This document shows positions 1 through 8,643 of a DNA stretch of 64,000 nucleotides, in pieces. How positions within the stretch are numbered: the first letter of the stretch is position 1; every line of letters begins with the position of its first letter. Under the pieces are notes generated by a model that was given only the letters and a program-made list of their open reading frames with translations, was not told where the DNA came from and searched no databases. The stretch spans positions 156,887 to 220,886 of the forward strand of contig NZ_QNVV01000005.1 in the NCBI RefSeq assembly GCF_003384725.1, given 5' to 3'. The translations under genes were made by a program, and so were the position numbers. The DNA comes from Chryseobacterium pennipullorum. GTDB taxonomy: Bacteria > Bacteroidota > Bacteroidia > Flavobacteriales > Weeksellaceae.

Positions 1-506
1 GTGGCTTCCCTGTTGTATTCACGATAGGGAATGTTGATGGTACAGTCAATTTTTCTCTCCCTGATGCCTATTTCCGTGTGATGGGTGTACTTTTTAGGAT
101 CAATATATCCTGGACTTACATTCACCCATACCTTTTTATCAAGGCGCTCCAGAAAAGAGTTTTGAAATTGTTTGGCATCTATTTCAGGCTCCCGGATGAC
201 TAATTTCTCAATCATTTTGGTCTTCACTCTTACGTTGTCAATTTTCGCAGGAGGTATTTCCTTTAGGTTTACTTCTTCTACTTCTTGTGAATAGTCAATA
301 AAGTTTTTCTTCGCATCAAAAAGATAGGAATTGAAGTCTGTAGAAGAAGCAAGCAATCGGAAAAGCTTTCCCTCATTCACCCACAGGTTCGTAAAAAAGG
401 GTTCTATGGAATTGGTTGCGACCTTTTCTCCTTTCATATCTGCCCATATTTCCCGGCTTATCTGGTCAAAATCGACCATTTCTTTAAAAGGATCTTTAAA
501 ATTCAT
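1..506 (-). CDS. Unknown protein, N-terminal 168 residues only (runs off the window)
   Basis: An open minus-strand frame begins with ATG at 506 (MNFKDPFKEMVDFDQ) and stays open to the first base of the window, so the C-terminus is missing. The visible part is charged, with no signal peptide or membrane segment, and looks cytoplasmic. It carries a run of acidic and lysine residues and a segment reading KVWVNVSPGYIDPKK. I do not recognise the family. It is divergent from the M23 peptidase gene, with about 220 bases between the two start codons. That the frame is coding rests on its length and the absence of stops. Confidence 0.6.
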   Translation of the reverse strand, partial: MNFKDPFKEMVDFDQISREIWADMKGEKVATNSIEPFFTNLWVNEGKLFRLLASSTDFNSYLFDAKKNFIDYSQEVEEVNLKEIPPAKIDNVRVKTKMIEKLVIREPEIDAKQFQNSFLERLDKKVWVNVSPGYIDPKKYTHHTEIGIRERKIDCTINIPYREYNREA

Positions 507-728
507 CTTTTAGTTTTTTCATGAGTACTATTTTATGTTCTTGGTGTATCGTCTCAGATCAACAGAAGTTTTTCCTGATTTTATCTGAATCTTTATGGGG
601 CAAATATCAATGCCGGGAACGACAAAACTTGGCGTATAAAAATAAAAGTGATTAAAAAAGGACTAAGACAGCCATCGTTGATTGGCTGGGATTTTGTACA
701 TTTAAGTAGATTAAAACCCAAATGCTGT

Positions 729-2420
729 ATGAAAATTCTTTGTCAACTGATGTGTATTTTTTGTTTTATCAATGGTATCATCGCACAGGCCCAGACCGGT
801 TATCCCCAGAATTATTTCCGAAATCCTTTAAACATTCCGATGCAGCTGGCTGCCAACTTCGGGGCTGTCAGGACGAATCATTTTCATATGGGATTGGATC
901 TTAGGACCAATAGCCAGGAAAACCTGTCTGTTGTGGCAGCTGCAGAAGGCTATGTAAGCAGAATAAAAGTGGAACGTTACGGTTTCGGAAACGCTATTTA
1001 CATTACCCACCCGAATGGATATACAACCGTGTATGCCCATTTAAATAAATATTATGACAAGCTTGATAACTATGTAAAAGAAAGACAATACAAAGACGAA
1101 AAATGGGAGCAGGATATTACGTTTCAGCCGGAACAGTTTCCTGTGACGAAAGGACAGCTGATTGCTCTCAGCGGAAATACCGGTGGTTCAGCAGGGCCTC
1201 ATTTGCATTTCGAAATCCGGGATACCAAAACTGAAGAATGCCTCAATCCACTGCTTTTTGGATTTGCCATTCCTGATCATGTAGCCCCCGTAGTCAGTGG
1301 GTTGTATTGGTATGATAGGAGATTCAGTACGTACGATCCGGGAGCGAATGCAATCGCCGTAAAAAAATTGGGAAGCAATTATACTTCGGAGGTGGTCAGG
1401 GTAAACTCACCGGTAATAAGCTTTGCCATAAAGGCGGTAGATAAGGCAGATAAAGGATTTAATCTTGGTATTTATCAGGCTGAGCTATTGATGGATGGAA
1501 AAATGATCTATGGATTTTCTATAGATAAAGTAAGCTATGATGACTCCCGGTATCTGAATGGCTGTATCGATTATACTCAATTCATCAGGGATAAGAAAAG
1601 CATTCAGCATTTGTCTGTTCTGCCGGGAATGAAACTGCAGAATTACAGTAGTATTCCAAAACAATCTGGAATCATCAGCCTTCCGGATGAGGAGGTGCAC
1701 ACCATCGAAATTGTCCTGAAAGACGTTAAAGGAAATACCAGCAGGCTGACCACAAAAGTACAGCTGAACGCATCTGGAAATCAGGTGATTCCGACAGGTA
1801 AAACCATTATGCCTGGCGAGAGTAAAACCATCACAACACAAAACGCTGAAATTAATTTTAGTAAAAATGCCGTCTATGACGCGGTAAATTTCAATATGTC
1901 TGAAAAATCAGATGCAGACCCCAACGCAGTTTCGGGTACGATTGTTCTGCACAGCCCATATATCCCGGTTCATGATAATTATACCATAAAGATAAAGTCT
2001 GACCGAAAATTAACTACCATGGAAAAAGAGAAGGTTGTTGTCCTGCTGGATTATGGCAGCGATAAAATGGTGGTCAAAGGAAAGTGGAAGGGCGACTGGG
2101 CAGAAGGACAGTTCAACAGATTGGGGACTGCGAAACTGATCCTGGATCATGGTCTGCCGACTGTTTCTGCGGGCTGGAAAGAGGGATCTCTTGTCAGCAG
2201 TACCTCCCTAAGGTTGAAAGGAACTACAAAAGTTGGCGATATTGTTTCATTCCGGGCAGAGCTGGATGGTCAATGGCTGCGTTTCGCACGGACAAAGGAT
2301 GATTTTGTTTACGTTTTTGACGAAAAATGTCCAAAAGGTTCCGGCTCTCATACATTGAAAGTAACAACGGTTAATACAGCGGGATCGTCCAACATTCAGA
2401 CTTTTACCTTTCAAAGATAA
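729..2420 (+). CDS. Secreted M23-family (LytM-type) metallopeptidase
   Basis: This is probably a zinc endopeptidase that cuts peptidoglycan cross-bridges, acting in the periplasm. I chose ATG 729 because it opens a clean signal peptide ending near GIIAQA. An upstream in-frame ATG at 648 would add 27 residues that hide that signal, and a weak promoter (TTG 678-680, TACATTTA 697-704) lies between the two. The M23 domain lies near residues 45-170: H53xxxD57 supplies the first zinc ligands and H158-L-H160 the last, with another His in VYAHLN (H104). The remaining 390 or so residues look like beta-sandwich domains of unknown role. All catalytic residues are present. It is followed after 89 bases by the PaaK-like gene. 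A pigment role is not indicated. Confidence 0.9.
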   Translation: MKILCQLMCIFCFINGIIAQAQTGYPQNYFRNPLNIPMQLAANFGAVRTNHFHMGLDLRTNSQENLSVVAAAEGYVSRIKVERYGFGNAIYITHPNGYTTVYAHLNKYYDKLDNYVKERQYKDEKWEQDITFQPEQFPVTKGQLIALSGNTGGSAGPHLHFEIRDTKTEECLNPLLFGFAIPDHVAPVVSGLYWYDRRFSTYDPGANAIAVKKLGSNYTSEVVRVNSPVISFAIKAVDKADKGFNLGIYQAELLMDGKMIYGFSIDKVSYDDSRYLNGCIDYTQFIRDKKSIQHLSVLPGMKLQNYSSIPKQSGIISLPDEEVHTIEIVLKDVKGNTSRLTTKVQLNASGNQVIPTGKTIMPGESKTITTQNAEINFSKNAVYDAVNFNMSEKSDADPNAVSGTIVLHSPYIPVHDNYTIKIKSDRKLTTMEKEKVVVLLDYGSDKMVVKGKWKGDWAEGQFNRLGTAKLILDHGLPTVSAGWKEGSLVSSTSLRLKGTTKVGDIVSFRAELDGQWLRFARTKDDFVYVFDEKCPKGSGSHTLKVTTVNTAGSSNIQTFTFQR

Positions 2421-2482
2421 ACTGTTGTCGATGTCATCCATACATTTTACATGAATACCTCCTATGGTCTTGTAATTTTAAA

Positions 2483-2490
2483 TACATTTG
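2483..2490 (+). promoter_or_regulatory. Promoter -7 element (TACATTTG)
   Basis: This is an exact match to the Bacteroidota -7 consensus TAnnTTTG, 20 bases before the TTG start of the PaaK-like gene. No TTG at the ideal 17-19 base distance upstream is visible. It implies a very short 5' leader. Confidence 0.5.
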
Positions 2491-2509
2491 CTTTTTAAAA
2501 TTAGAATCA

Positions 2510-3802
2510 TTGGAATTTCATCCGTCAATAGAGAAAGCAGACATTCAGGACATCAAAAAGTTTCAGGAAGAAAAACTTCGTGAGCTTTTGGTTTATCTTG
2601 AAAGCAATTCGCCATACTATAAGAAACTGTTCAAAGAAAAGGAGATCAATATTGCAGATATCCGGACTTTGGAAGATCTGAAAAAGATTCCGACGACCAC
2701 AAAGAACGACCTGCAACAGCACAATCATGATTTTTTCTGCATTACACCGGATAAGATTGTTGATTACAGCACAACTTCCGGGACCTTAGGAGATCCGGTG
2801 ACTTTCGGCTTATCTGATGCTGACCTGGAAAGACTGGCCTACAACGAGGCCATATCCTTTGCCTGTGCCGGCATCCGGAAAGGAGATGTTGTACAGATGA
2901 TCACCACTATTGATAAAAGGTTTATGGCTGGTCTCGCCTATTTTCTGGGGCTGAGGAAAATGGGAGCCAGTGTCGTGCGAATGGGTCCGGGAATACCGGA
3001 GCTTCAATGGGATTCTATTTTCAGATACCAGCCAAAATATCTGATCACCGTTCCCTCTTTTCTTCTAAAAATGATCGATTATGCTGAAAAGCGCGGTCTG
3101 GATTATAAAAACTCCAGTGTATACGGAGCGGTGTGTATCGGAGAAAGTATCAAAAATCAGGACTTCACAGATAATATTCTTTCACAGAAAATAAAGGAAA
3201 AGTGGAATATAAAACTTTTTTCAACGTACGCCTCTACAGAGATGAGCACGGCCTTTACAGAATGTGAATTTCAGCAGGGAGGTCATCACCATCCTGAACT
3301 GATCATTACAGAAATACTGGATGATAATGAAAATGCTGTAAAAGATGGAGAAAGTGGAGAACTGACCATTACCACCCTTGGTGTGGAAGCAATTCCTTTA
3401 CTAAGGTTTAAAACCGGTGATATCGTAAAAGCACACTATGAGCCTTGCCGTTGTGGAAGAAATACAATGCGCCTTGGCCCTGTAATGGGAAGGAAACAGC
3501 AGATGATTAAATATAAAGGAACAACTTTGTATCCACCTGCGATGAATGATATTCTGAATGATTTCAATAATATTTTATGCTATCAGATCGTGATTCAGGC
3601 TAATGAAATAGGGTTGGATGAAATTATTATTAAGCTGAGTACCATTGAAGAGCGGGAAAGCTTTGTGAATGAAGTGAGAGATCATTTCCGTGCCAAATTA
3701 AGGGTCAGCCCGAAAATTGAGATCATCGATTTTGATGTTCTGTCCAAAACGGTGTACCATCCGAATTCCAGAAAGCCAATTACCTTTATTGATTTAAGAT
3801 AG
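2510..3802 (+). CDS. PaaK-like adenylate-forming ligase (putative aryl-CoA/ACP ligase)
   Basis: This ANL-superfamily ligase resembles phenylacetate-CoA ligase and activates an aryl carboxylate as an acyl-AMP. The ATP-binding loop STTSGTLGDP is at residues 87-96. The motifs FSTYASTEMS and LLRFKTGDI follow, and a PaaK-type C-terminal domain spans roughly 335-430. Length (430 aa) is usual for PaaK. The start is TTG at 2510. No in-frame ATG is close, and the N-terminus FHPSIEKADIQDIKKFQ looks complete. Beside a tyrosine ammonia-lyase, the natural substrate would be 4-coumarate or a derivative, loaded as the starter of the aryl polyene. This is inferred from context, because the substrate pocket cannot be read from sequence. 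Confidence 0.85.
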   Translation: MEFHPSIEKADIQDIKKFQEEKLRELLVYLESNSPYYKKLFKEKEINIADIRTLEDLKKIPTTTKNDLQQHNHDFFCITPDKIVDYSTTSGTLGDPVTFGLSDADLERLAYNEAISFACAGIRKGDVVQMITTIDKRFMAGLAYFLGLRKMGASVVRMGPGIPELQWDSIFRYQPKYLITVPSFLLKMIDYAEKRGLDYKNSSVYGAVCIGESIKNQDFTDNILSQKIKEKWNIKLFSTYASTEMSTAFTECEFQQGGHHHPELIITEILDDNENAVKDGESGELTITTLGVEAIPLLRFKTGDIVKAHYEPCRCGRNTMRLGPVMGRKQQMIKYKGTTLYPPAMNDILNDFNNILCYQIVIQANEIGLDEIIIKLSTIEERESFVNEVRDHFRAKLRVSPKIEIIDFDVLSKTVYHPNSRKPITFIDLR

Positions 3803-3846
3803 AATAAAAAAAATGAATGATAAAAACGGAGATATACTTTTTATAA

Positions 3847-3854
3847 TATCTTTG
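3847..3854 (+). promoter_or_regulatory. Promoter -7 element (TATCTTTG)
   Basis: This perfect TAnnTTTG lies 16 bases before ATG 3871, giving the secreted unknown protein its own promoter with a leader of about 10 bases. No -33 TTG is seen at the usual spacing. Confidence 0.55.
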
Positions 3855-3870
3855 GAGTAAAACTAAAACT

Positions 3871-4479
3871 ATGAAAAAACTATTATTGCTGATGGTCATC
3901 TCAATCATGACAACAGCTTTCGGACAGGAAAAAATAGCTGTCGTATCAGGAAATCTGGGAGTGTTGAAAGGCCAGACCGAAGTAAATGTGGAGCTTAAAT
4001 TCGACAATGTGTTATTGATGAAAGAAAACATTACGGAAGCTCAATATCTTGAAAACAGGAAAAGAGATGTTTTGGCCAACCCTAAAAAAGGAGAAGTGGA
4101 ATGGCAAAAATGGATCGCAGAGTGGGAAAGGTATAAAAAGGAAGAATATGTACAGTCTTTTGCCAAGGGTCTCAATAAATCCAATAAAGAGACTGCATTT
4201 AAACAGGCTCCCTCAGCAAAATACACCTTAGTGATGGATACAAAATGGCTTTTCCCGGGCTGGCACGGAGGGCTGATTATTATGACAGCACAACTTAGCG
4301 GGAGCATCAAGCTTGTAGAGACCACTAATCCTTCCGTAGTTTTAGCAGAAGTGGAACTGAATAAATTCGATAAATTCATTCAAACCAAGGAATCCGTAAT
4401 GGAGTATGGCAGAATAGCCTCTGTATATGAATCGGCAGGAAGATATTTAGGAAAAGAAATCAGGAAATCTTTTAAATAA
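3871..4479 (+). CDS. Secreted protein of unknown function
   Basis: This 202-residue protein has a clear signal peptide (MKKLLLLMVISIMTTAFGQ) and is otherwise soluble. A lysine- and tryptophan-rich stretch (EVEWQKWIAEWERYKKEEY, about residues 74-92) is followed by a predicted beta-rich part with LFPGWHGGLIIMTAQLSG. I do not recognise the family. Its own promoter precedes it and a strong terminator follows, so it is monocistronic. It sits between the PaaK-like ligase and the halogenase-like gene, so a link to the pigment cluster is possible but only positional. Confidence 0.75.
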   Translation: MKKLLLLMVISIMTTAFGQEKIAVVSGNLGVLKGQTEVNVELKFDNVLLMKENITEAQYLENRKRDVLANPKKGEVEWQKWIAEWERYKKEEYVQSFAKGLNKSNKETAFKQAPSAKYTLVMDTKWLFPGWHGGLIIMTAQLSGSIKLVETTNPSVVLAEVELNKFDKFIQTKESVMEYGRIASVYESAGRYLGKEIRKSFK

Positions 4480-4487
4480 AAAAATAA

Positions 4488-4513
4488 AAACGGTCTGAAT
4501 TTTCAGACCGTTT
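4488..4513 (+). terminator. Rho-independent terminator
   Basis: A perfect 12-bp stem (AAACGGTCTGAA / TTCAGACCGTTT) with a 2-base centre lies 8 bases after the stop of the secreted unknown. It has T-rich sequence on the right and A-rich sequence on the left, so it may act in both directions. Confidence 0.85.
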
Positions 4514-4856
4514 CTTTGTATCCTAGCGTCGGGATAAATCTTCATTGACTGCATCAGGGATCAAAGATTAACAGGAAAGATGAAAAACGATTACTAGGGC
4601 GTTTCACTCAGCAGAAAACCCCCTTGCTGAACGAAGTGCCACTACAAGCGAAAATCATGCACAACACCAATAACCTTGCGAACGTTGCATTAAAAAAAAG
4701 GTTCAAGCTTTACAGCTCTTGTAAAAAGAGTAAACTAAAATTTTTTAAGAAAATAACAAAAACAAAGATAGTTGCCGAAATAAACCGACAACTATCTTAT
4801 AAATTATTAATAACCTGATCCTATTAATCCGTAACGCTTAATTAGGACTAGTCAAG
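4514..4856. other. Gene-free stretch with an imperfect hairpin
   Basis: These 343 bases carry no convincing gene. A 64-residue open frame at 4624-4818 is lysine-rich, has no signal or motif, and overlaps a terminator, so I left it out. An imperfect inverted repeat at 4598-4640 pairs GGCGTTTCACTCAGCA with TGCTGAACGAAGTGCC (12 of 16 pairs Watson-Crick, two wobble in one strand) around an 11-base loop. It could be a small RNA structure or the remnant of a mobile repeat. Confidence 0.4.
4765..4798 (-). terminator. Terminator of the halogenase-like gene
   Basis: A 10-bp perfect stem (AAGATAGTTG / CAACTATCTT) with a 14-base loop lies 59 bases past the stop of the minus-strand flavoprotein gene. 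Read on the minus strand it is followed by TTGTTTTTGTTATTTTC, a good U-tract. Confidence 0.7.
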
Positions 4857-6107
4857 TCAATTTTGCTGTTGTTGCTTTTCTGATTTGATGAGGTTTGCAA
4901 GATTTTTAATTACCGTATCATGCTTTTTCACGAAAGGATTGTCTTTATTCCAGACATATCCTGCTAAAACGGCACATATCTTTTTCTTGACATCCGGATT
5001 TTCAGGCTGATGGAAAAACAGCTCCTGCAGATTTCCGGTATACCACTCTTTTACATACGTGGTGAAAACATCCACTCCGTATAAAATATAATCTGTGTAT
5101 TCTGTCTGCCAGTCAATTTTTTCCCCGTTAAGCTGTCTTAAGGCCAACTTCGCAGCCAGCATTCCTGATTCTGTAGCAAAAGCCATCCCCGAAGAGAACA
5201 CAGGGTCCAGGAATTCCGAAGCATTTCCTGTTAAGGCAAATCCATCTCCAAAAAGACTTTTTACAGAACATGAATAATCCTTAAGATGTCTGGGTTCAAA
5301 GAGAAAATCTACATCGCCAAAACGTTTTACGTAATAGTCTGAAAGAGAAATAGCTTTTCTTAAAGCTTCGGCAGTATCGCCGTTCTCAGACAGCTGGTCT
5401 ATATATTCCGTAGGGCCTACGATCCCTATGCTGGTATTCCCGTTGGAAAAAGGAATCACCCAAAGCCATACTTCCGTCTCAATGATGTCAAAAGAAATTA
5501 AAGTTCCTTCTTCTCCTGGTTCTCTGTTAATATCGTTTACATGAGAAAAAATAGCTGAATGGGGTGAAAGCTTTGAAGGTTTTTCAAGGTCTAACAAACG
5601 GGGAAGAACCCTTCCGTAGCCGCTTGAATCGATCACAAATTTAGCATGGATTTCTTTGGTATCGCCATCCTTGTTTTTTATGGTGGTTACAGAATCTGTT
5701 CCATTGAAACGGATATCAATCACTTCCGTTTCGAATTCAAGATCAATTCCTTTATTCATTACCTCCTGGGCCAGAGTATTGTCAAAATCAGCTCTGGGTA
5801 CCTGCCACGTCCAGTCCCAACCCGCTCCGAATTTGTTGCTGAAATCAAAGATGCAAACTTCATCGCCCCGAAGGAAACGTGCTCCCAGCTTTTTCTCAAA
5901 TCCCATACGATCTAATGCAGGGAAGAGGCCGGCTTCCTCAAAGTGGTCCATCACCCTTGGAATTAAGCTTTCTCCCACCACCAGTCTTGGGAATTTAGTC
6001 TTTTCAACAACTTTTACGCTGACGTTATTATTCTTCAGGTATGAAGAAGACACGCATCCGGAAGGCCCAGCCCCGATTACAAGAACGTCAACAGATTCTT
6101 TGCTCAT
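4857..6107 (-). CDS. FAD-dependent oxidoreductase of the flavin-dependent halogenase / geranylgeranyl-reductase-like family
   Basis: The 416-residue protein opens with a Rossmann FAD site (GAGPSG, residues 12-17), then GESLIP (45-50), then MGFEKKLGARF with K72/K73. Next comes a W-x-W-x-V-P motif (W99-P104, inside GWDWTWQVPR). W-x-W-x-I-P and a lysine after GESxxP are hallmarks of FADH2-dependent halogenases, so chlorination of the phenolic ring or resorcinol is a plausible role. A ring hydroxylase is the main alternative. A second FAD motif (GNASEFLDPVFSSGM) lies near residue 280. It is divergent from the ammonia-lyase and shares its promoter region. The start is ATG 6107. Cytoplasmic. Confidence 0.85.
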   Translation of the reverse strand: MSKESVDVLVIGAGPSGCVSSSYLKNNNVSVKVVEKTKFPRLVVGESLIPRVMDHFEEAGLFPALDRMGFEKKLGARFLRGDEVCIFDFSNKFGAGWDWTWQVPRADFDNTLAQEVMNKGIDLEFETEVIDIRFNGTDSVTTIKNKDGDTKEIHAKFVIDSSGYGRVLPRLLDLEKPSKLSPHSAIFSHVNDINREPGEEGTLISFDIIETEVWLWVIPFSNGNTSIGIVGPTEYIDQLSENGDTAEALRKAISLSDYYVKRFGDVDFLFEPRHLKDYSCSVKSLFGDGFALTGNASEFLDPVFSSGMAFATESGMLAAKLALRQLNGEKIDWQTEYTDYILYGVDVFTTYVKEWYTGNLQELFFHQPENPDVKKKICAVLAGYVWNKDNPFVKKHDTVIKNLANLIKSEKQQQQN

Positions 6108-6136
6108 CTTTGATTTTTTATTTTAATAATAACTTT

Positions 6137-6144
6137 TATCTTTG
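6137..6144 (+). promoter_or_regulatory. Promoter -7 element of the ammonia-lyase operon (TATCTTTG)
   Basis: This exact TAnnTTTG lies 62 bases before the ATG of the ammonia-lyase gene. It is only 3 bases from the oppositely oriented -7 element of the divergent flavoprotein gene, so the two promoters are tightly linked. Confidence 0.6.
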
Positions 6145-6147
6145 CCG

Positions 6148-6155
6148 CAAAATTA
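6148..6155 (-). promoter_or_regulatory. Promoter -7 element of the halogenase-like gene (TAATTTTG on the minus strand)
   Basis: The plus-strand CAAAATTA reads TAATTTTG on the minus strand, an exact TAnnTTTG match 41 bases upstream of ATG 6107. No -33 TTG is seen at the expected distance. Confidence 0.5.
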
Positions 6156-6205
6156 GTGACAAATAATTAATATTTTATAAAATTATCAACTATTACTTTT
6201 AATTG

Positions 6206-7726
6206 ATGAAAATAAATAACTTTTTAGAACTGAAAGACTTTCAAAAAATTATCATTGGGAATGAAAATATAGAACTGGATGAAACCATTTTATCAAGAGT
6301 GGATAAAAGTTTTCAGTTTTTAAAAGAATTTTCAAAAAATAAAGTAATATATGGGGTCAATACAGGTTTCGGACCGATGGCCCAGTTTAAGATCAGTGAT
6401 GAAGATACCCATCAGCTGCAGTATAACCTGATCCGAAGCCACTCCTCAGGAATTGGTAATCCGTTGCCTGCCCAGGAAGTAAAAGCTTGTATGCTGGCAA
6501 GGCTCAATACCTTGTCACTGGGCAACTCAGGGGTACACCAATCTGTTATTTTTCTTCTGCAGGAGCTGATCAACAGAGATATTATTCCTCTGATTTTTGA
6601 ACACGGCGGAGTGGGAGCAAGCGGAGACCTTGTTCAGCTCGCACACCTGGCCCTGGTGCTGATCGGAGAGGGAGAAGTGTTTTATAAAGGAGAAAGGAAG
6701 TCTACCAAGGATGTTTTTGCCGCAGAAGGACTGGAGCCGATAAAAGTAGAGATACGTGAGGGACTTGCTCTGATGAACGGAACTTCAGTGATGTCAGGAA
6801 TCGGGATTGTGAATGCGTATAAAGCCAACCAGCTTACGGATATTTCCATCAGACTTTCCTGTGCTATCAATGAAATTGTTCAGGCCTACGATGACCATTT
6901 ATCACAAGCACTGAACGGGACAAAAAAACATTACGGTCAGCAGAAAGTCGCTGAAAGAATGCGTGCCCATCTGGCAGACAGTAAGCTCATCAGAAAAAGA
7001 GCGGATCACCTTTACACCCATTTCGAAGAACAGGAAAAGGTGTTCAAGGAAAAAGTACAGGAGTATTATTCTCTAAGATGTGTCCCGCAAATTCTGGGCC
7101 CGGTACTGGATACGCTCGAATATACTGAAAAAGTTCTGGAAAACGAGATCAATTCTGCCAATGACAATCCAATCATTGATGTTGAAGATCAGCATGTGTA
7201 TCACGGCGGAAACTTCCATGGAGATTATATTTCTTTGGAAATGGATAAGCTTAAGATCGTCGTAACAAAGCTGACCATGCTTGCCGAAAGACAGCTGAAC
7301 TATCTTCTGAATGCTAAAATCAATGAAATCTTGCCTCCTTTTGTAAATTTGGGCAAATTAGGGTTCAATTTCGGAATGCAGGGGGTTCAGTTTACGGCAA
7401 CTTCAACGACTGCAGAAAGCCAGATGCTGTCGAACTCTATGTACGTTCACAGTATCCCCAACAATAATGACAATCAGGATATCGTCAGTATGGGGACCAA
7501 TGCGGCGGTGATCTGCAGAAAAGTCATTGAAAATGCTTTTGAAGTATTGGCGATTGAAGCGATTACGATTATTCAGGCTGTGGAATATCTTGGTTTCCAG
7601 GATAAGGTTTCATCATCTACCAAAGAACTGTATGATGATATCAGAAAAATTATTCCGGCGTTCTCAGATGATATGGTGATGTATCCATACCTTGAGGAGG
7701 TGAAGAAATATTTGAAGGCAATGTAA
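6206..7726 (+). CDS. Tyrosine ammonia-lyase (aromatic amino acid lyase, MIO enzyme)
   Basis: It deaminates an aromatic amino acid, most likely tyrosine to 4-coumarate, the starter unit of flexirubin. The self-forming MIO cofactor comes from A138-S139-G140 in GGVGASGDLVQL. The catalytic tyrosine is in VIYGVNTGFG (Y49). NSANDNPI and the SIPNNNDNQDIVSMG stretch are also family signatures. The specificity segment reads NLIRSHSSG, with an Ser-His pair as in histidine lyases, yet from memory the closely similar Flavobacterium johnsoniae enzyme is tyrosine-specific. Length is 506 aa. A TTG lies directly before ATG 6206, and I chose the ATG. First gene of a plus-strand run ending with the C45 lipoprotein. 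Confidence 0.93.
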   Translation: MKINNFLELKDFQKIIIGNENIELDETILSRVDKSFQFLKEFSKNKVIYGVNTGFGPMAQFKISDEDTHQLQYNLIRSHSSGIGNPLPAQEVKACMLARLNTLSLGNSGVHQSVIFLLQELINRDIIPLIFEHGGVGASGDLVQLAHLALVLIGEGEVFYKGERKSTKDVFAAEGLEPIKVEIREGLALMNGTSVMSGIGIVNAYKANQLTDISIRLSCAINEIVQAYDDHLSQALNGTKKHYGQQKVAERMRAHLADSKLIRKRADHLYTHFEEQEKVFKEKVQEYYSLRCVPQILGPVLDTLEYTEKVLENEINSANDNPIIDVEDQHVYHGGNFHGDYISLEMDKLKIVVTKLTMLAERQLNYLLNAKINEILPPFVNLGKLGFNFGMQGVQFTATSTTAESQMLSNSMYVHSIPNNNDNQDIVSMGTNAAVICRKVIENAFEVLAIEAITIIQAVEYLGFQDKVSSSTKELYDDIRKIIPAFSDDMVMYPYLEEVKKYLKAM

Positions 7727-7805
7727 TTATCGGCAGTGATCAACTGTCATAATATACAGAGGCATAAACTTGACAAAAAAACTAAAACGATATAAACACT
7801 AACGC

Positions 7806-8537
7806 ATGAAATGTGCAATTGTAACAGGAGGCTCCAGAGGAATCGGGAGAGCGATCTGTATAAAACTGGCTGAAGAAAAAAATTATCATCTACTGATTAA
7901 TTATACTTCCAATGAAGCTGCGGCAAAAGAAACCCTGGCCAGGGTGGAAGAGCTTGGATCTACCGGAGAGATCCTGAAGTTTGATGTAGGAAATGCGGAA
8001 GAGACGCAGGAAGTATTAACAGCCTGGCAGGAGAAAAATTCCGATGCCATAGTAGAGGTTATTGTTAATAACGCCGGCATTACAAGAGACGGGTTGTTTA
8101 TGTGGATGCAGAAAGAGGACTGGAACAGTGTGATCAATACAAGTCTGAACGGTTTCTTCAATGTAACGAATTTCTTTATCCAGAAACTCCTTCGTAACAA
8201 ATACGGACGGATCATCAATATGGTGTCGGTTTCAGGAGTAAAAGGAACAGCAGGACAGACGAATTACTCAGCAGCAAAAGGTGCATTGGTAGGCGCGACA
8301 AAAGCCCTGGCACAGGAAGTTGCCAAAAGAAACATCACCGTAAATGCTGTGGCTCCGGGCTTTATCAGAACAGACATGACTCAGGAATTCAATGAAGATG
8401 AGCTTAAAGCGATGATTCCTGCCAACAGATTTGGTGAAGCAGAAGAGGTCGCGGATCTTGTTGCATTTTTAGCATCCCGGAAATCTTCATACATTACCGG
8501 AGAAGTCATTAATATTAACGGAGGAATTTATTCATAA
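7806..8537 (+). CDS. fabG: 3-oxoacyl-ACP reductase, FabG-like (SDR family)
   Basis: This short-chain dehydrogenase reduces 3-oxoacyl-ACP with NADPH and would perform the keto-reduction in each polyene elongation cycle. The cofactor motif TGGSRGIG is at residues 7-14 and NNAG at 88-91. The catalytic Ser141, Tyr154 and Lys158 (YSAAK) are all in place, and PGFIRTDM and the C-terminal GEVININGG are typical of FabG. Length (243 aa) is normal. It stands 79 bases after the lyase and is followed by an intergenic palindrome and a ketosynthase. It is a pathway paralogue, not necessarily the housekeeping FabG. Confidence 0.92.
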   Translation: MKCAIVTGGSRGIGRAICIKLAEEKNYHLLINYTSNEAAAKETLARVEELGSTGEILKFDVGNAEETQEVLTAWQEKNSDAIVEVIVNNAGITRDGLFMWMQKEDWNSVINTSLNGFFNVTNFFIQKLLRNKYGRIINMVSVSGVKGTAGQTNYSAAKGALVGATKALAQEVAKRNITVNAVAPGFIRTDMTQEFNEDELKAMIPANRFGEAEEVADLVAFLASRKSSYITGEVININGGIYS

Positions 8538-8550
8538 TAATCTTACAATA

Positions 8551-8627
8551 TACCAATGTACCAGGATATTAATGTTGGATGAAACTCAATGAAAATATTG
8601 TTAAATTGCCAGACTGTTACATTGGTA
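8551..8627. repeat. Imperfect palindromic intergenic repeat, copy A (TACCAATGTA arms)
   Basis: Perfect 10-base inverted arms TACCAATGTA (8551-8560) and TACATTGGTA (8618-8627) flank about 57 bases. The element fills the gap between fabG and the ketosynthase. Related arms occur at 10156-10218 and near 21528-21593. Confidence 0.6.
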
Positions 8628-8643
8628 CATTAAATATAAACAC

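Noticed and set aside
4624..4818. 64-residue open frame in the gap after the secreted unknown
   Set aside because: Lysine-rich, no signal or motif, and it overlaps the terminator of the opposite gene.
5656..6126. 156-residue open frame antisense to the halogenase-like gene
   Set aside because: It runs through the coding strand of a well-supported flavoprotein, including its conserved motifs, so it is a shadow frame.
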